Source: CAWFKW01 sp963816535 (lineage in GTDB: Bacteria; Bacteroidota; Ignavibacteria; Tepidaquicellales; OLB5). From it: a stretch of DNA of 64,000 bases. Positions 16,084-25,001 of this stretch are shown here, piece after piece (within the stretch, counting starts at the first letter, position 1; every line of letters starts with the position of its first letter). The notes beneath the pieces were generated by a model. The model had not been told where the DNA came from. It was given only the letters and a program-made list of their open reading frames with translations, and searched no databases. The translations under genes and the position numbers were made by a program. Location: positions 248,001 through 312,000 of the forward strand of contig CAWFKW010000003.1 in NCBI GenBank assembly GCA_963816535.1, in the 5' to 3' direction.

Positions 16084-17115
16084 CTATTTGAGCAATATCA
16101 TTTTCCTGGTTTCAGTATAATCAGCGGTTTTAAGCGTATAAAAATAGACGCCGCTCGCCAGCGCGCTGCCGTCAAAATCGTATTCATATACGCCGCGGCT
16201 CAAGAATCCGTTTTGAGGAGCAGCAACTACCCTGCCGGTAATATCAAACACTTTTAGAGAAACGGCGCCGCTTTTGCCGACCTCAAATTTTATTTTAGTC
16301 GAGGGATTAAACGGATTTGGATAGTTTTGGTTAAGCGTGAACCTATCCGGAACCGCAGTCCCGATATTCCTAATGCCGATTACAGGCGTGGCAGGATTGT
16401 AAAATACATGTTTCGCATTTATTGTGCCGAAGCCGGGAATTACAACTGATGTATATACAATTTTAAATACGCTGAATTTCCTGTTGGGCACATACCATTC
16501 ATAAACTGTGTAATGAGTTACAATAGCCATATGATAAATTACGGATGAATCGCTGACTGTAATTATCTCTTTTAGTCTGAGCGCATTTAAAAATACTCCA
16601 AACGGCAGATTAAGCAAACCGTAACCATCGGCGGTGACATTTGCGGTCCCGTTTACAATTAATGAATCGCCGGTTTGAGCGTAGCCTGCTGCAAAGTTAT
16701 CCGTAAAGTTTGAATTGAACGTAAACGGAAAAGTTAGCATAGTTTCGAAGTTAGTATAATTTACAGGCGTACTATGCGAGTAATAACCCACCAGTTCAAG
16801 TTTCGTTGAAGATGAATCAAAAAAATTGTAACAGGTGTCCAGGTTCGCAAGGTTTGAAGCCGGGAACAAACTTGCATATGGCGTTTGGGACGGAAGCAGC
16901 CATTGGATACTAACGCTGTCCGTCTTAATAAGATTTGGGTAATTCCATGTTTGATTTGCTCCGGAGCCGCCCTCGCTTATGCCGTTTGTATCGGCGCTGA
17001 CACGGTATTCAATATCTCCCGGCGTAGGGTCTATGGCAGAGGTTAGTACAAGCTGTGAAAATGAACATGATGTTATTAATATTAGAGATATAATTATAAA
17101 ATAGCCTTTAAACAT
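16084..17115 (-). CDS. Secreted protein of unknown function with T9SS sorting domain
   Basis: 343 residues. The signal peptide (MFKGYFIIISLILITSCSFSQ) contains a Cys that could be a lipobox (ITSCS), although the T9SS domain argues for release. The central 230 residues are a beta-rich domain I do not recognise, starting SAIDPTPGDIEYRVSADTNG and rich in Trp, Tyr and Asn. The last 75 residues are the sorting domain (QNYPNPFNPSTKIKFEVGKSG ... ASGVYFYTLKTADYTETRKMILLK). It is followed by its own terminator. The outer-membrane barrel gene 40 bases upstream may share its transcript. Confidence 0.85.
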   Translation of the reverse strand: MFKGYFIIISLILITSCSFSQLVLTSAIDPTPGDIEYRVSADTNGISEGGSGANQTWNYPNLIKTDSVSIQWLLPSQTPYASLFPASNLANLDTCYNFFDSSSTKLELVGYYSHSTPVNYTNFETMLTFPFTFNSNFTDNFAAGYAQTGDSLIVNGTANVTADGYGLLNLPFGVFLNALRLKEIITVSDSSVIYHMAIVTHYTVYEWYVPNRKFSVFKIVYTSVVIPGFGTINAKHVFYNPATPVIGIRNIGTAVPDRFTLNQNYPNPFNPSTKIKFEVGKSGAVSLKVFDITGRVVAAPQNGFLSRGVYEYDFDGSALASGVYFYTLKTADYTETRKMILLK

Positions 17116-17154
17116 GTCTTTCTCCTGTTATTAAATTAATTAGTTTTTAATATT

Positions 17155-17913
17155 TTATAAAACGAATTTTATACCGGAATAAATAAACCAGTTAGTAGTT
17201 TTGATCGAATTTATATATCCGTTTGCCGCATTACTCTGGATTAGATTATTCAATCCGCCCTGTTCGTATTTAACTCCAAGCAGAGCGCCAAGATATTTAT
17301 TAAAGAAATAACTCCCCTGCAGCGAACCTGTGATTCCCAGGTCGATGTTCTTTAGCGCATAACCCTGCGGCTGGTTCTGGGAGAGCAGTATGCCGATATA
17401 CGGCCCGGCGGCAAGATCCACCTGCACCTTACTTATGTTAAAATTGAATGCGAACATCAGCGGTATGTTAAAATAGTTTGCGCTGTAAGAATTTGATGCG
17501 GTTGTAAATCCTTTTGACGAATAACTTAAACCTGTCGAAAAAGAAAAGCCCAATAGCCTGAGATTTATGTTTGCTCCAATCATCGGCCCTGACCTGGACC
17601 CCGTATTACTCAATCCTGTAGTATCGTTGTTTACGTCAAAATTGGTCTTTGAAAATCCGGCGCCTACTATCAGATCAACTGTTACCCCGAAAAGACTGTT
17701 GCCCGAGCCGCGCTGGTTTCTTTTTTGTTCATCAAGTTTTTTCTGGTATTCACCGTATTGTTTCTGATAATTGTTCATCAGGCTGTCCCGCATTCTTGTA
17801 ATATTTGCCGTATCGTATGCGCTCCTGTAAAGCGTATCGGTTTTGCTCTGGGCCAGCAAAGCGGCGGGCGGAGCGGCAGCCAGAAAGAACATCAAACAGA
17901 TTAGAAATTTCAT
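17155..17913 (-). CDS. Outer-membrane beta-barrel protein (OMP_b-brl_2-like)
   Basis: 252 residues: a signal peptide (about 1-21, ending LLAQ), a charged periplasmic coiled-coil stretch (MNNYQKQYGEYQKKLDEQKRNQRG), then about 180 residues of alternating amphipathic strands ending in IKFVL, the terminal residues expected of an eight- to ten-stranded outer-membrane barrel. The GVTVDLIVGAGFS...GPMIGANINLRLLGFSFSTGLSYSSKGF pattern fits the PF13568 type that also includes PorT. I see no specific reason to call it PorT; a general porin-like protein is as likely. Neighbours are a T9SS cargo gene downstream and a small RHH-like gene upstream. Confidence 0.75.
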   Translation of the reverse strand: MKFLICLMFFLAAAPPAALLAQSKTDTLYRSAYDTANITRMRDSLMNNYQKQYGEYQKKLDEQKRNQRGSGNSLFGVTVDLIVGAGFSKTNFDVNNDTTGLSNTGSRSGPMIGANINLRLLGFSFSTGLSYSSKGFTTASNSYSANYFNIPLMFAFNFNISKVQVDLAAGPYIGILLSQNQPQGYALKNIDLGITGSLQGSYFFNKYLGALLGVKYEQGGLNNLIQSNAANGYINSIKTTNWFIYSGIKFVL

Positions 17914-17946
17914 TTTGTTATTCCTTTCATATAAATTTTTAAAAAA

Positions 17947-18144
17947 TCAACGTTCATTTTTTAGCTGCCGGCAATAAACTCTCAACGCTGAGCTTATAAC
18001 TTTATCTTGAGTATAATTCAGCTGTGACTGAATTTTCCTTATCAAATTATGGGTAGAAGGTTTGAGCCTGTAGCCTTTTGAAATTTTTCCTTTTTGATTG
18101 ACCGGCGCTTTTTCTGTAATCATGATTGTTTTTTCTGTATCCAT
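17947..18144 (-). CDS. Small ribbon-helix-helix-like DNA-binding protein
   Basis: 65 residues. The C-terminal 45 residues (GYRLKPSTHNLIRKIQSQ then LNYTQDKVISSALRVYCRQL) have the RHH layout: a short basic strand followed by two helices with S/T-Q-D-x-V-I at the start of the second helix. The N-terminal 20 residues are a flexible tail. RHH proteins bind DNA as dimers, often repressing their own promoters or acting as antitoxins. No toxin-like gene is adjacent; downstream lies the outer-membrane barrel gene. A pair of GTGCACATC repeats sits 32 bases above the start, a possible own operator. Confidence 0.6.
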   Translation of the reverse strand: MDTEKTIMITEKAPVNQKGKISKGYRLKPSTHNLIRKIQSQLNYTQDKVISSALRVYCRQLKNER

Positions 18145-18175
18145 TTAATTGATATTTTTTATTTGACCCTAACAA

Positions 18176-18196
18176 GTGCACATCAGCGTGCACATC
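18176..18196. promoter_or_regulatory. Candidate operator: two direct GTGCACATC repeats
   Basis: GTGCACATC occurs at 18176-18184 and 18188-18196, twelve bases apart, and each contains the palindrome GTGCAC. A related TTGCACAAA follows near 18209. The repeats lie between the divergent RHH-like gene and the plus-strand gene at 18386. This is the spacing expected for two RHH dimers on one face of the helix. Confidence 0.45.
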
Positions 18197-18385
18197 CGGT
18201 TTTATTTGCACAAACTTATTATTTAATCACGGGCCGTACAAAGAAAGATAAATTGAAAAGTAGAACTTTTTAGGGGGTCAGCATGGAAAATGCCCAATCA
18301 AAATTGGAATATTAACTATATTTTGCATATTTTGTAAAATATTTCAACACAATTTATCCCTGCTTTTTGAGGAAATTTCAACTGG

Positions 18386-19852
18386 ATGATAAACAGCAAG
18401 GTTATAGAAATATTAAAGAGATTTGACAGAAAAGAGCTGAAAGAACTCAGCGACTTCGTAGACTCTCCATTTCACAACAAGAATAAAAATGTGAGAAAGC
18501 TCTTTACCGCTTTGAAACCATTTTACCCGGAGTTTGCAGGTAGTAAGCTGACAAAAGAAAATATTTATGAAAAGATATTCCCGGGCAGATCTTATGCGGA
18601 CAAAACATTCAGGAACCTCATGTCTGATCTTATGAACCTGATCGAGTCATATGTCGCATATTCGTACATCGATAATGATATTTATTACAGGAAGTTTTTC
18701 CGTACCATTGGCCTGGCAGGCCTTCAAATGGATTCATTGGCGGGAAGCGCCATGAAAGAAGCGGATAAATTATTCAGCGATATTAAGTTTGACGGAGGGA
18801 ATTTTTTTTATCTCATGCATCTTTTGGAAATGGAAAAAGATTTTCTTGCAATTAGGAAGAACAAGCTCATCAACCTGAACATGAAAGAAGGCGAGTACCT
18901 GATATATGCTTTCCTTTCAAAGTACCTGATCTTCAAAATGAAATATTACAACTACCGCTATAAGCTTGGAACGGAGAAACTCTCCGGGTTTATAGAAGAA
19001 TTTGAAAAATCGATCAATCTTGAGAGTTTTATAAAATTTATTGAGCGCAGCCCGTCGACTGAGATGGAAATAGTCCTCATCTATTATTATTGTACGAAAT
19101 TCATGAGCGACATAAGCGCCGATTCATATTATTCAAAAGTAAAGCTTTTGTTCGAAAAAAATAAGAACAGGCTGAACCGAACCGAGACTGTAAATCTTTA
19201 TTTGACGTTCAATAGCTACTGCGTTGCAAGGATAAGGCAAGGCAGCAAAGAATATGCGCGGGAGCTCTTCAGCATTTATAAAAAAATGTTTGAGGAGAAC
19301 CTCGCTATGGGAGAAGGAGAAACCCATCTTCACATCACAATATTTTATAATGTGGTTTCAATTGCCCTGAATATTGGCGAAGCGCCTTGGGCAAAGTCAT
19401 TTATTGATAACAATCACACAAAACTTTTGCCTGAATATGAGGAAACTATGTATAATTATTCATATTCGCTTTATTATTTTCACAGGAAGGAGTTTGAAAA
19501 GTCCCTGCAACACCTCAACAAAGTTAATTTTGAGAACCATTTCATAAAAACCGGGGTCAGAATGCTGCTGCTGAAAATATACTACGAACTAAGATACACA
19601 GAGTCATTATATTCGATGTGCGACAGCATCAAACACTATTTTTCGGGCGATAAGCAGATCCCGCCGGATATAAAAAATTCAAGCATAGAATTTATAAATA
19701 TCTGCGCCAGGCTTTATAGAAACCTGGCAGATTCCTCTAAAGAAAAAATATTAGATATCCAGAATGAGATAGAGCATAAACATCTTGGATTAAACAAGGA
19801 CTGGCTGTTGGAAAAACTGGATGAAATGAAAAAGGGCGTTAAAAATTACTAA
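18386..19852 (+). CDS. All-helical hypothetical protein (TPR-like)
   Basis: 488 residues with no signal peptide or membrane segment. The sequence is helical throughout, with aromatic and Leu spacing typical of TPR or other solenoid repeats (for example ETMYNYSYSLYYFHRKEFEKSLQHLNKVNF). The N-terminus (KVIEILKRFDRKELKELSDFVDSPFHNKN) has a conserved-looking SPFHNKN motif. I cannot give a function; a cytoplasmic protein-binding scaffold is the most that can be inferred. It is divergent from the RHH-like gene and ends inside a terminator hairpin. The ATG at 18386 has no strong ribosome site. Confidence 0.75.
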   Translation: MINSKVIEILKRFDRKELKELSDFVDSPFHNKNKNVRKLFTALKPFYPEFAGSKLTKENIYEKIFPGRSYADKTFRNLMSDLMNLIESYVAYSYIDNDIYYRKFFRTIGLAGLQMDSLAGSAMKEADKLFSDIKFDGGNFFYLMHLLEMEKDFLAIRKNKLINLNMKEGEYLIYAFLSKYLIFKMKYYNYRYKLGTEKLSGFIEEFEKSINLESFIKFIERSPSTEMEIVLIYYYCTKFMSDISADSYYSKVKLLFEKNKNRLNRTETVNLYLTFNSYCVARIRQGSKEYARELFSIYKKMFEENLAMGEGETHLHITIFYNVVSIALNIGEAPWAKSFIDNNHTKLLPEYEETMYNYSYSLYYFHRKEFEKSLQHLNKVNFENHFIKTGVRMLLLKIYYELRYTESLYSMCDSIKHYFSGDKQIPPDIKNSSIEFINICARLYRNLADSSKEKILDIQNEIEHKHLGLNKDWLLEKLDEMKKGVKNY

Positions 19853-19865
19853 CGCCCTCTTTTTT
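19831..19865. terminator. Bidirectional terminator overlapping a stop codon
   Basis: Arms AAAGGGCGTTA (19831-19841) and TAACGCCCTCTTTTTT (from 19850). The TAA stop of the gene ending at 19852 is part of the right arm. T-runs on both sides allow it to serve the convergent T9SS gene ending at 19886 as well. Confidence 0.85.
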
Positions 19866-19885
19866 AGCTCCAACTCTTATTCTTT

Positions 19886-21217
19886 TTACTTCACCAGTAC
19901 CATTTTTTTAACTTCTGAATAATCGCCGGCCGAAATTCTGTAATAATAAATTCCGGATGATAACGAACTAGCATCAAAATCGGCTTCATATTGCCCGGCA
20001 TGTAATTGTTCATTTGCGATGACCGCAACTTCCCTGCCAAGCACATCATATACTTTAATCGATGCGAATGCTTCACGCTCTAAGCCAAACCTTATTTTTG
20101 TAGAAGGATTAAACGGATTTGGATAATTCTGCTCCAGGCTAAATGATTTAGGGATTTCAGTTGAGATGGTTCTGACGACGCCGCCTCTAAATAAAGAAAC
20201 TCTTGTAATTCCTCCATTATTCCGCACAGCCCATGAAAAATTCGTTTCGCCGCCTAATAGCACGAAGCCATAACTCATATTATTATATACTCCGGCGGGG
20301 CATGTGTATTCTTTAAAATAATTTGTTCCCCCTCCAATATAAATATTTGAATTATTTCTGACCGCATAAGTTTCGTATGGCTGATTCAGTACGCCATTTG
20401 AAGCTCCTGCGTAAGCGGCATCTAACCCTATAAAGTTTCCGGTATCCGGACAGGTAAGCGGCAGCCAGTTAATTCCGCCGTTTGTGGTGTAATTCAATGT
20501 GCTTCCGCCTGATTGCATGTAAGTATAGCCTGCTGTATCAGCGTAAATCCACACTGCCGATGAATTTATTTCCGGAGTTGTTGAAACAGCGGCCCAGTTC
20601 AAACCAAAATTCGTAGATCTATAAATTCTGGAATTATTGGTCCCAAATACAACAGTGTTGTTCATTATCATCAGTGAGTTTTGCCATCCTATCTCAGAAC
20701 CTGCTTGTGGAATGTACATACCTGTAGAATCCCAGGTCATTCCGCCGTTCATTGTTTTCCATAATGACCATCTTCCCACCACAGGATTTCCTGTCATGAA
20801 TCCTGTATGTGAATCTTTCATAAAGATTGCATTAATATTGCCGTTTGCCTGAGAAAATACCTGTATCCAGGCAGCACCTCCGTTAGTTGTCCGGTATACA
20901 AAAGTATTTGCTCCTATATTTCCGGCGGTCAATGCGGTATCTAATCCCGCGCAGCTAATTGTGACAAGATTCACACCCTGAGAAATGTTGCCGTTGGCGC
21001 TTATCCAGTTAACTCCTGCGTTGCTGGTTTTCAAAACTACGCTGTTTGCTCCGCATATCCATGCCTGGACCGGTGTGAAACCGCCAATAAAGCTTGAAGA
21101 ATTTAAACTAGTTGTGACGCCTGAAACCTGTTCAAGATAAAACTGGGATTGGGAATTACTTTCCTTAAAGAAGGCAAATACAAATAATATTACACAAATT
21201 AATATTAGTGTTTTCAT
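19886..21217 (-). CDS. Secreted Ycf48/BNR-like protein with T9SS sorting domain (triplet, third gene)
   Basis: 443 residues: signal peptide (MKTLILICVILFVFAFFKESNSQ), then repeated blades of the Ycf48/BNR type (LKTSNAGVNWISANG, YRTTNGGAAWIQVF, WKTMNGGMTWDSTG, YRSTNFGLNWAAV), then a sorting domain (QNYPNPFNPSTKIRFGLEREA ... KKMVLVK). A seven-bladed propeller is plausible. It is the last of three tandem paralogs read in the same direction, separated by eight bases, so it is likely the 3' gene of one transcript. The three share SGVT...LTSV-type starts and the phrase RSISTEIPKS before the sorting domain. No enzymatic motif is seen. Confidence 0.88.
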   Translation of the reverse strand: MKTLILICVILFVFAFFKESNSQSQFYLEQVSGVTTSLNSSSFIGGFTPVQAWICGANSVVLKTSNAGVNWISANGNISQGVNLVTISCAGLDTALTAGNIGANTFVYRTTNGGAAWIQVFSQANGNINAIFMKDSHTGFMTGNPVVGRWSLWKTMNGGMTWDSTGMYIPQAGSEIGWQNSLMIMNNTVVFGTNNSRIYRSTNFGLNWAAVSTTPEINSSAVWIYADTAGYTYMQSGGSTLNYTTNGGINWLPLTCPDTGNFIGLDAAYAGASNGVLNQPYETYAVRNNSNIYIGGGTNYFKEYTCPAGVYNNMSYGFVLLGGETNFSWAVRNNGGITRVSLFRGGVVRTISTEIPKSFSLEQNYPNPFNPSTKIRFGLEREAFASIKVYDVLGREVAVIANEQLHAGQYEADFDASSLSSGIYYYRISAGDYSEVKKMVLVK

Positions 21218-21225
21218 ATATACGC

Positions 21226-22575
21226 CTATTTGATTAATACCATTTTTTTACCTTCTGAATAATCGCCGGCTGAAATTCTGTAATAATAAATTCCGGATGA
21301 TAGCGGGCTCGCGTCAAAATCAGCTTCATATTGCCCGGCATGTAATTGTTCATTTACGATTACTGCAACTTCTCTGCCAAGCACATCATAGACTTTAATC
21401 GATGTGAATGCTTCCCGCTTTAAGTCAAACCTTATTTTTGTAGAAGGATTAAACGGATTAGGGAAATTCTGCTTCATCTCATATGAATTCGGGATTTCTG
21501 TAGAGATAGACCGAACAGCGCCGCCGCGTCCTGTAAACAGTTTTGTTATTCCGCCATTTGACCTTACCGCCCAGGAGTTAATAGGCGCCGAGTAATAATA
21601 ACTGGCATTACTATACCCCAGATAATTGTAATTACCTGACGGGGCGGTATAATCATTGATAAATTGATAATTAGGTCCACCTTGCCATGAAATGTAAATG
21701 TGACTATTGCCTCTTATTGTAAAAGTGGGCCCATACCAGGTATAATTTATTCCATTGTAATATGCGCCAATTGGTCCGACACAGAATCCTTTGAAGCTTC
21801 CAGTATCCGGGCACGGGTTCAGAACCCAACTTGAATCGCCATTCGTTGATTTGTATAAATTCCCTCCTCCCAAATAACTGAATGTGCTATCAATATTGAA
21901 ATGCCAAGTAGCTGTAGGCCTTGTTTCCATAGGAGTCAGGATCGCAACCCAATTATTTCCATAATTAGTGGAACGGTAAATTCTTGAATTATTTGTCCCG
22001 AACCAAATATTATTGTTCACTATCTCCAGGCCATTACTCCAACCATTTTCAGAACCTATTTGAGGAAGATATAAACCAGTTGAATCCCAACTCATACCGC
22101 CATTGGTGGTTTTCCACAAAGACCATCTTCCGCCAACGGGATCGCCCATCATAAATCCCAATAGAGCATTTTTCATCCAAATAGCATCAATATTTCCATT
22201 AGGTTGCGAAAATACCTGAGACCAGTTCGTTCCGCCGTTTTCAGTTCTGAACACATATGTAGTGGTTCCAATTAAACCGGTTGTAAGCGCGGTATCAATC
22301 CCCCGGCTGTTTATGTTTATAAGATCAACTGTCGATGGAACGCCAGCGCTCACGTTAATCCAATTGCTCCCTTCATCACTGCTTTTCAAGACTGTTCCGC
22401 TATTTCCGCATATCCAGACTTGCGATGCAAAACCATTCGGACCAGACATACAAACAGAGGTTAAATTTTGAGTCACCCCTGAATTTTGTTCAACATAAAA
22501 CTGGGGTTGGGAATTGCTTTCTTTTATGAATGCAAATAAAAATAATGTTATGCCAATTAATATAGGTGTTTTCAT
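21226..22575 (-). CDS. Secreted Ycf48/BNR-like protein with T9SS sorting domain (triplet, second gene)
   Basis: 449 residues, with signal peptide MKTPILIGITLFLFAFIKESNSQ. Blades match the neighbours closely in the first 230 residues (MKNALLGFMMGDPVGGRWSLWKTTNGGMSWDSTGLYLPQIG). It differs most in a Tyr/Asn-rich segment around residues 270-350 (YYNGINYTWYGPTFTIRGNSHIYISWQGG). The sorting domain runs from QNFPNPFNPSTKIRFDLKREA to KKMVLIK. The leader before this gene and the one before the third gene share the sequence TATATACGCC-like spacer, which supports tandem duplication. Function beyond ligand binding at the surface cannot be stated. Confidence 0.88.
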   Translation of the reverse strand: MKTPILIGITLFLFAFIKESNSQPQFYVEQNSGVTQNLTSVCMSGPNGFASQVWICGNSGTVLKSSDEGSNWINVSAGVPSTVDLININSRGIDTALTTGLIGTTTYVFRTENGGTNWSQVFSQPNGNIDAIWMKNALLGFMMGDPVGGRWSLWKTTNGGMSWDSTGLYLPQIGSENGWSNGLEIVNNNIWFGTNNSRIYRSTNYGNNWVAILTPMETRPTATWHFNIDSTFSYLGGGNLYKSTNGDSSWVLNPCPDTGSFKGFCVGPIGAYYNGINYTWYGPTFTIRGNSHIYISWQGGPNYQFINDYTAPSGNYNYLGYSNASYYYSAPINSWAVRSNGGITKLFTGRGGAVRSISTEIPNSYEMKQNFPNPFNPSTKIRFDLKREAFTSIKVYDVLGREVAVIVNEQLHAGQYEADFDASPLSSGIYYYRISAGDYSEGKKMVLIK

Positions 22576-22583
22576 ATATACGC

Positions 22584-23900
22584 CTATTTGATTAATACCA
22601 TTTTTTTAACTTCTGAATAATCGCCGGCTAAAATACGGTAATAATAAATTCCCGATGATAGCGAGCTCGCGTTAAAATCGGCTTCATACTGCCCGGCATG
22701 CAACTGTTCATTCACGATTACTGCAACTTCTCTGCCGAGTACATCGTAAACTTTTATTGTAGTAAATGTTTCTTTCTTCAAATCAAATCTAACCTTCGTC
22801 GTTGGATTAAATGGATTCGGGTAGTTTTGCTCGAGACCATAGGACTTCGGGATTTCGGTGGAAATGCTTCTCACTGCGCCGCCCCGGAAAATTGAGACCA
22901 TGGTTATTCCGCCATTATTTCGGACAGCCCACGAATGGTAAATGCCTGAATTATGATCATAAGCGAGATGATTGTACCTTCCGGCAGGCGCAGAATAGTC
23001 ACGGACGAAATTAGGAAAAGAACTACCAACATAAATACTACTGTCACCTCTAACTGCATAGCCCGGGCCGATTGCATAGTCATAAACACCTACAACCCCG
23101 CCGCAAAAACCTGTAAACATACCTGTTCCGGGACATGCAATCGACAACCAACTTGCACCTTGATTAGTTGAATAATACATATTATTGCCTCCAAAGACTA
23201 TTCCAGGTATCGCACCATAGCCATTGCTCGCTGATATCCAAACCATGGATGAATTTACTTCCGGGGAAGTAGAAATAGAAGACCAGTTCAAACCGTAATT
23301 TGTTGATTTATAAATCCTGGTATTATTTGTTCCAAACCAAATTGTATCATATAAAACTATCAGCGAATTATAGAACCCTGTCTCAGACCCGATTTGCGGC
23401 AGGTACATGCCGGAAGAATCCCAGTTCAATCCCGCATTTGTAGTTTTCCATAATGACCATCTTCCCCCAACCGGGTCGCCAACCATAAAAGCATTAGTTC
23501 CGCTTTTCATCCACACCGCCCTTAAATTTCCTGTCTGGGTAAAAACCAAATTCCAGTTAGCGCCGCCGTTCACAGTTCTGTATACATACGACGAACCAGT
23601 TAGCTGGCCTATAGTCAGAACAGTGTCAAGAGCATTAACGCTTACATTACTTAAACTGATATTAGAAGGAATAAGACCTGCAGATGTATTGATCCAGTTC
23701 GTTCCCGAATTAGTAGTTTTGAGAACGGTCCCGCCGTATCCACAAACCCAGACTTGATTTGGGATATATGAATTACTTACGCTTGCAGAAGTCAAATTCA
23801 CACTGACCCCTGAGTTTTGTTCAATATAAAACTGTGGTTGTGAAAGCGAATTTGAAGTAACAAAGAGAACTGATAAAAAAAGTAATGCAGAAGTCTTCAT
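22584..23900 (-). CDS. Secreted Ycf48/BNR-like protein with T9SS sorting domain (triplet, first gene)
   Basis: 438 residues: signal peptide MKTSALLFLSVLFVTSNSLSQ, Ycf48-type blades (LKTTNSGTNWINTSAGL, YRTVNGGANWNLVF, WKTTNAGLNWDSSGMY) and a sorting domain (QNYPNPFNPTTKVRFDLKKET ... KKMVLIK). It is the first gene of the run, so the promoter should lie in 23901-24128, between it and the divergent ispE. The signal peptide differs from those of the other two, while the mature parts are alike. Confidence 0.88.
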   Translation of the reverse strand: MKTSALLFLSVLFVTSNSLSQPQFYIEQNSGVSVNLTSASVSNSYIPNQVWVCGYGGTVLKTTNSGTNWINTSAGLIPSNISLSNVSVNALDTVLTIGQLTGSSYVYRTVNGGANWNLVFTQTGNLRAVWMKSGTNAFMVGDPVGGRWSLWKTTNAGLNWDSSGMYLPQIGSETGFYNSLIVLYDTIWFGTNNTRIYKSTNYGLNWSSISTSPEVNSSMVWISASNGYGAIPGIVFGGNNMYYSTNQGASWLSIACPGTGMFTGFCGGVVGVYDYAIGPGYAVRGDSSIYVGSSFPNFVRDYSAPAGRYNHLAYDHNSGIYHSWAVRNNGGITMVSIFRGGAVRSISTEIPKSYGLEQNYPNPFNPTTKVRFDLKKETFTTIKVYDVLGREVAVIVNEQLHAGQYEADFNASSLSSGIYYYRILAGDYSEVKKMVLIK

Positions 23901-24128
23901 AATCTACCTCTTTTATTTCTTTGCGATGCCGATTATTGGCCGGCAGGGAAAATGTTTTGATTAATGTACGAGTGAAATATTGCATTTTAAAGATTTTTTG
24001 TTCTAGAGTAAAAATAGCTCAGAGATTTTGATTTTCCTATTCAATTTCTTGGTGAATTTGCTGTTACTAGTTATTTTAGCCGCAATTCTTTCAATTTCAT
24101 AATTTTCTTATTTATAGTATTTTGCAAT

Positions 24129-25001
24129 ATGACGAAATATTATACTGAAAACACTCCGGCCAAGATAAATATCGGCCTGCGCATTCTTTCAAAACGCAGG
24201 GACGGTTACCATAATATAGAAACTATTTTTTATCCCGTTAACATCAATGACCGCGTTAGCCTCAGGATTGGGAAGCCGGCCTCATCCGGGGCGCGGGAAT
24301 CGCAAATTACGGTTAAAGTAAACCCGCCGCTGAAAATAAAGAGCTCGGATAATATCTGTTACAGGGCCGCTAAATTATTTTTCGGGAAATTCAGGATAAA
24401 GGAACCGTATGACGTTAAGATAAGCATAAAGAAAAATATTCCCGTTGGCGCCGGACTTGGCGGAGGGAGCTCTGATGCGGCATGCATATTGAAAATCTTA
24501 TCAAAACATTTTAAAGTTGAATTGATCCACAAATATCTTTTGAATATTATTGCCGCCGAAGTTGGCGCCGACGTGCCTTTTTTCTTAACTGGCAGGCCCG
24601 CCTATGGCGAAGGCAAGGGGGCAAAACTTACCCACCTTCCGGATTTTGAAATATCCCGCAAAATTTTAATTGTGAACCCTGGGAAAAACATTTCGACAAG
24701 GTGGGCCTACAAAGAACTATCAAGGCGCTCAAAAGGAAAATGGAACATAAAGAGACTCGATAAGATAAAAACATTTCAAATCAACAGAACGGGCCTGATG
24801 ATTAACAGGTTTGAAGATGTAGTTTTCAAAATACACCCGGCAATCGGAAAGATAAAAGAAAAGATGTATAAGTTTGGAGCAGACTTCAGCTTAATGAGCG
24901 GAAGCGGCTCTTCGGTTTACGGCCTGTTCAAAAAAGAGGCGGACCTGAAGTCCGCCCGAAAATACTTTGTAAGCAAAAAATATAAAACTTTTGTAGGTTA
25001 G
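24129..25001 (+). CDS. ispE: 4-diphosphocytidyl-2-C-methyl-D-erythritol kinase
   Basis: 290 residues, normal length for IspE. It phosphorylates CDP-methylerythritol at the 2-OH in the MEP isoprenoid pathway, in the cytoplasm. The GHMP-kinase features are PAKINIGLRILSKRRDGYHNIETIF (substrate site, residues about 10-34), the ATP loop PVGAGLGGGSSDAA (about 106-119) and the C-terminal MSGSGSSVYGLF. The C-terminal part is richer in Lys than usual. It stands alone on the plus strand between minus-strand neighbours. Its stop overlaps the next convergent gene by four bases. Confidence 0.93.
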   Translation: MTKYYTENTPAKINIGLRILSKRRDGYHNIETIFYPVNINDRVSLRIGKPASSGARESQITVKVNPPLKIKSSDNICYRAAKLFFGKFRIKEPYDVKISIKKNIPVGAGLGGGSSDAACILKILSKHFKVELIHKYLLNIIAAEVGADVPFFLTGRPAYGEGKGAKLTHLPDFEISRKILIVNPGKNISTRWAYKELSRRSKGKWNIKRLDKIKTFQINRTGLMINRFEDVVFKIHPAIGKIKEKMYKFGADFSLMSGSGSSVYGLFKKEADLKSARKYFVSKKYKTFVG

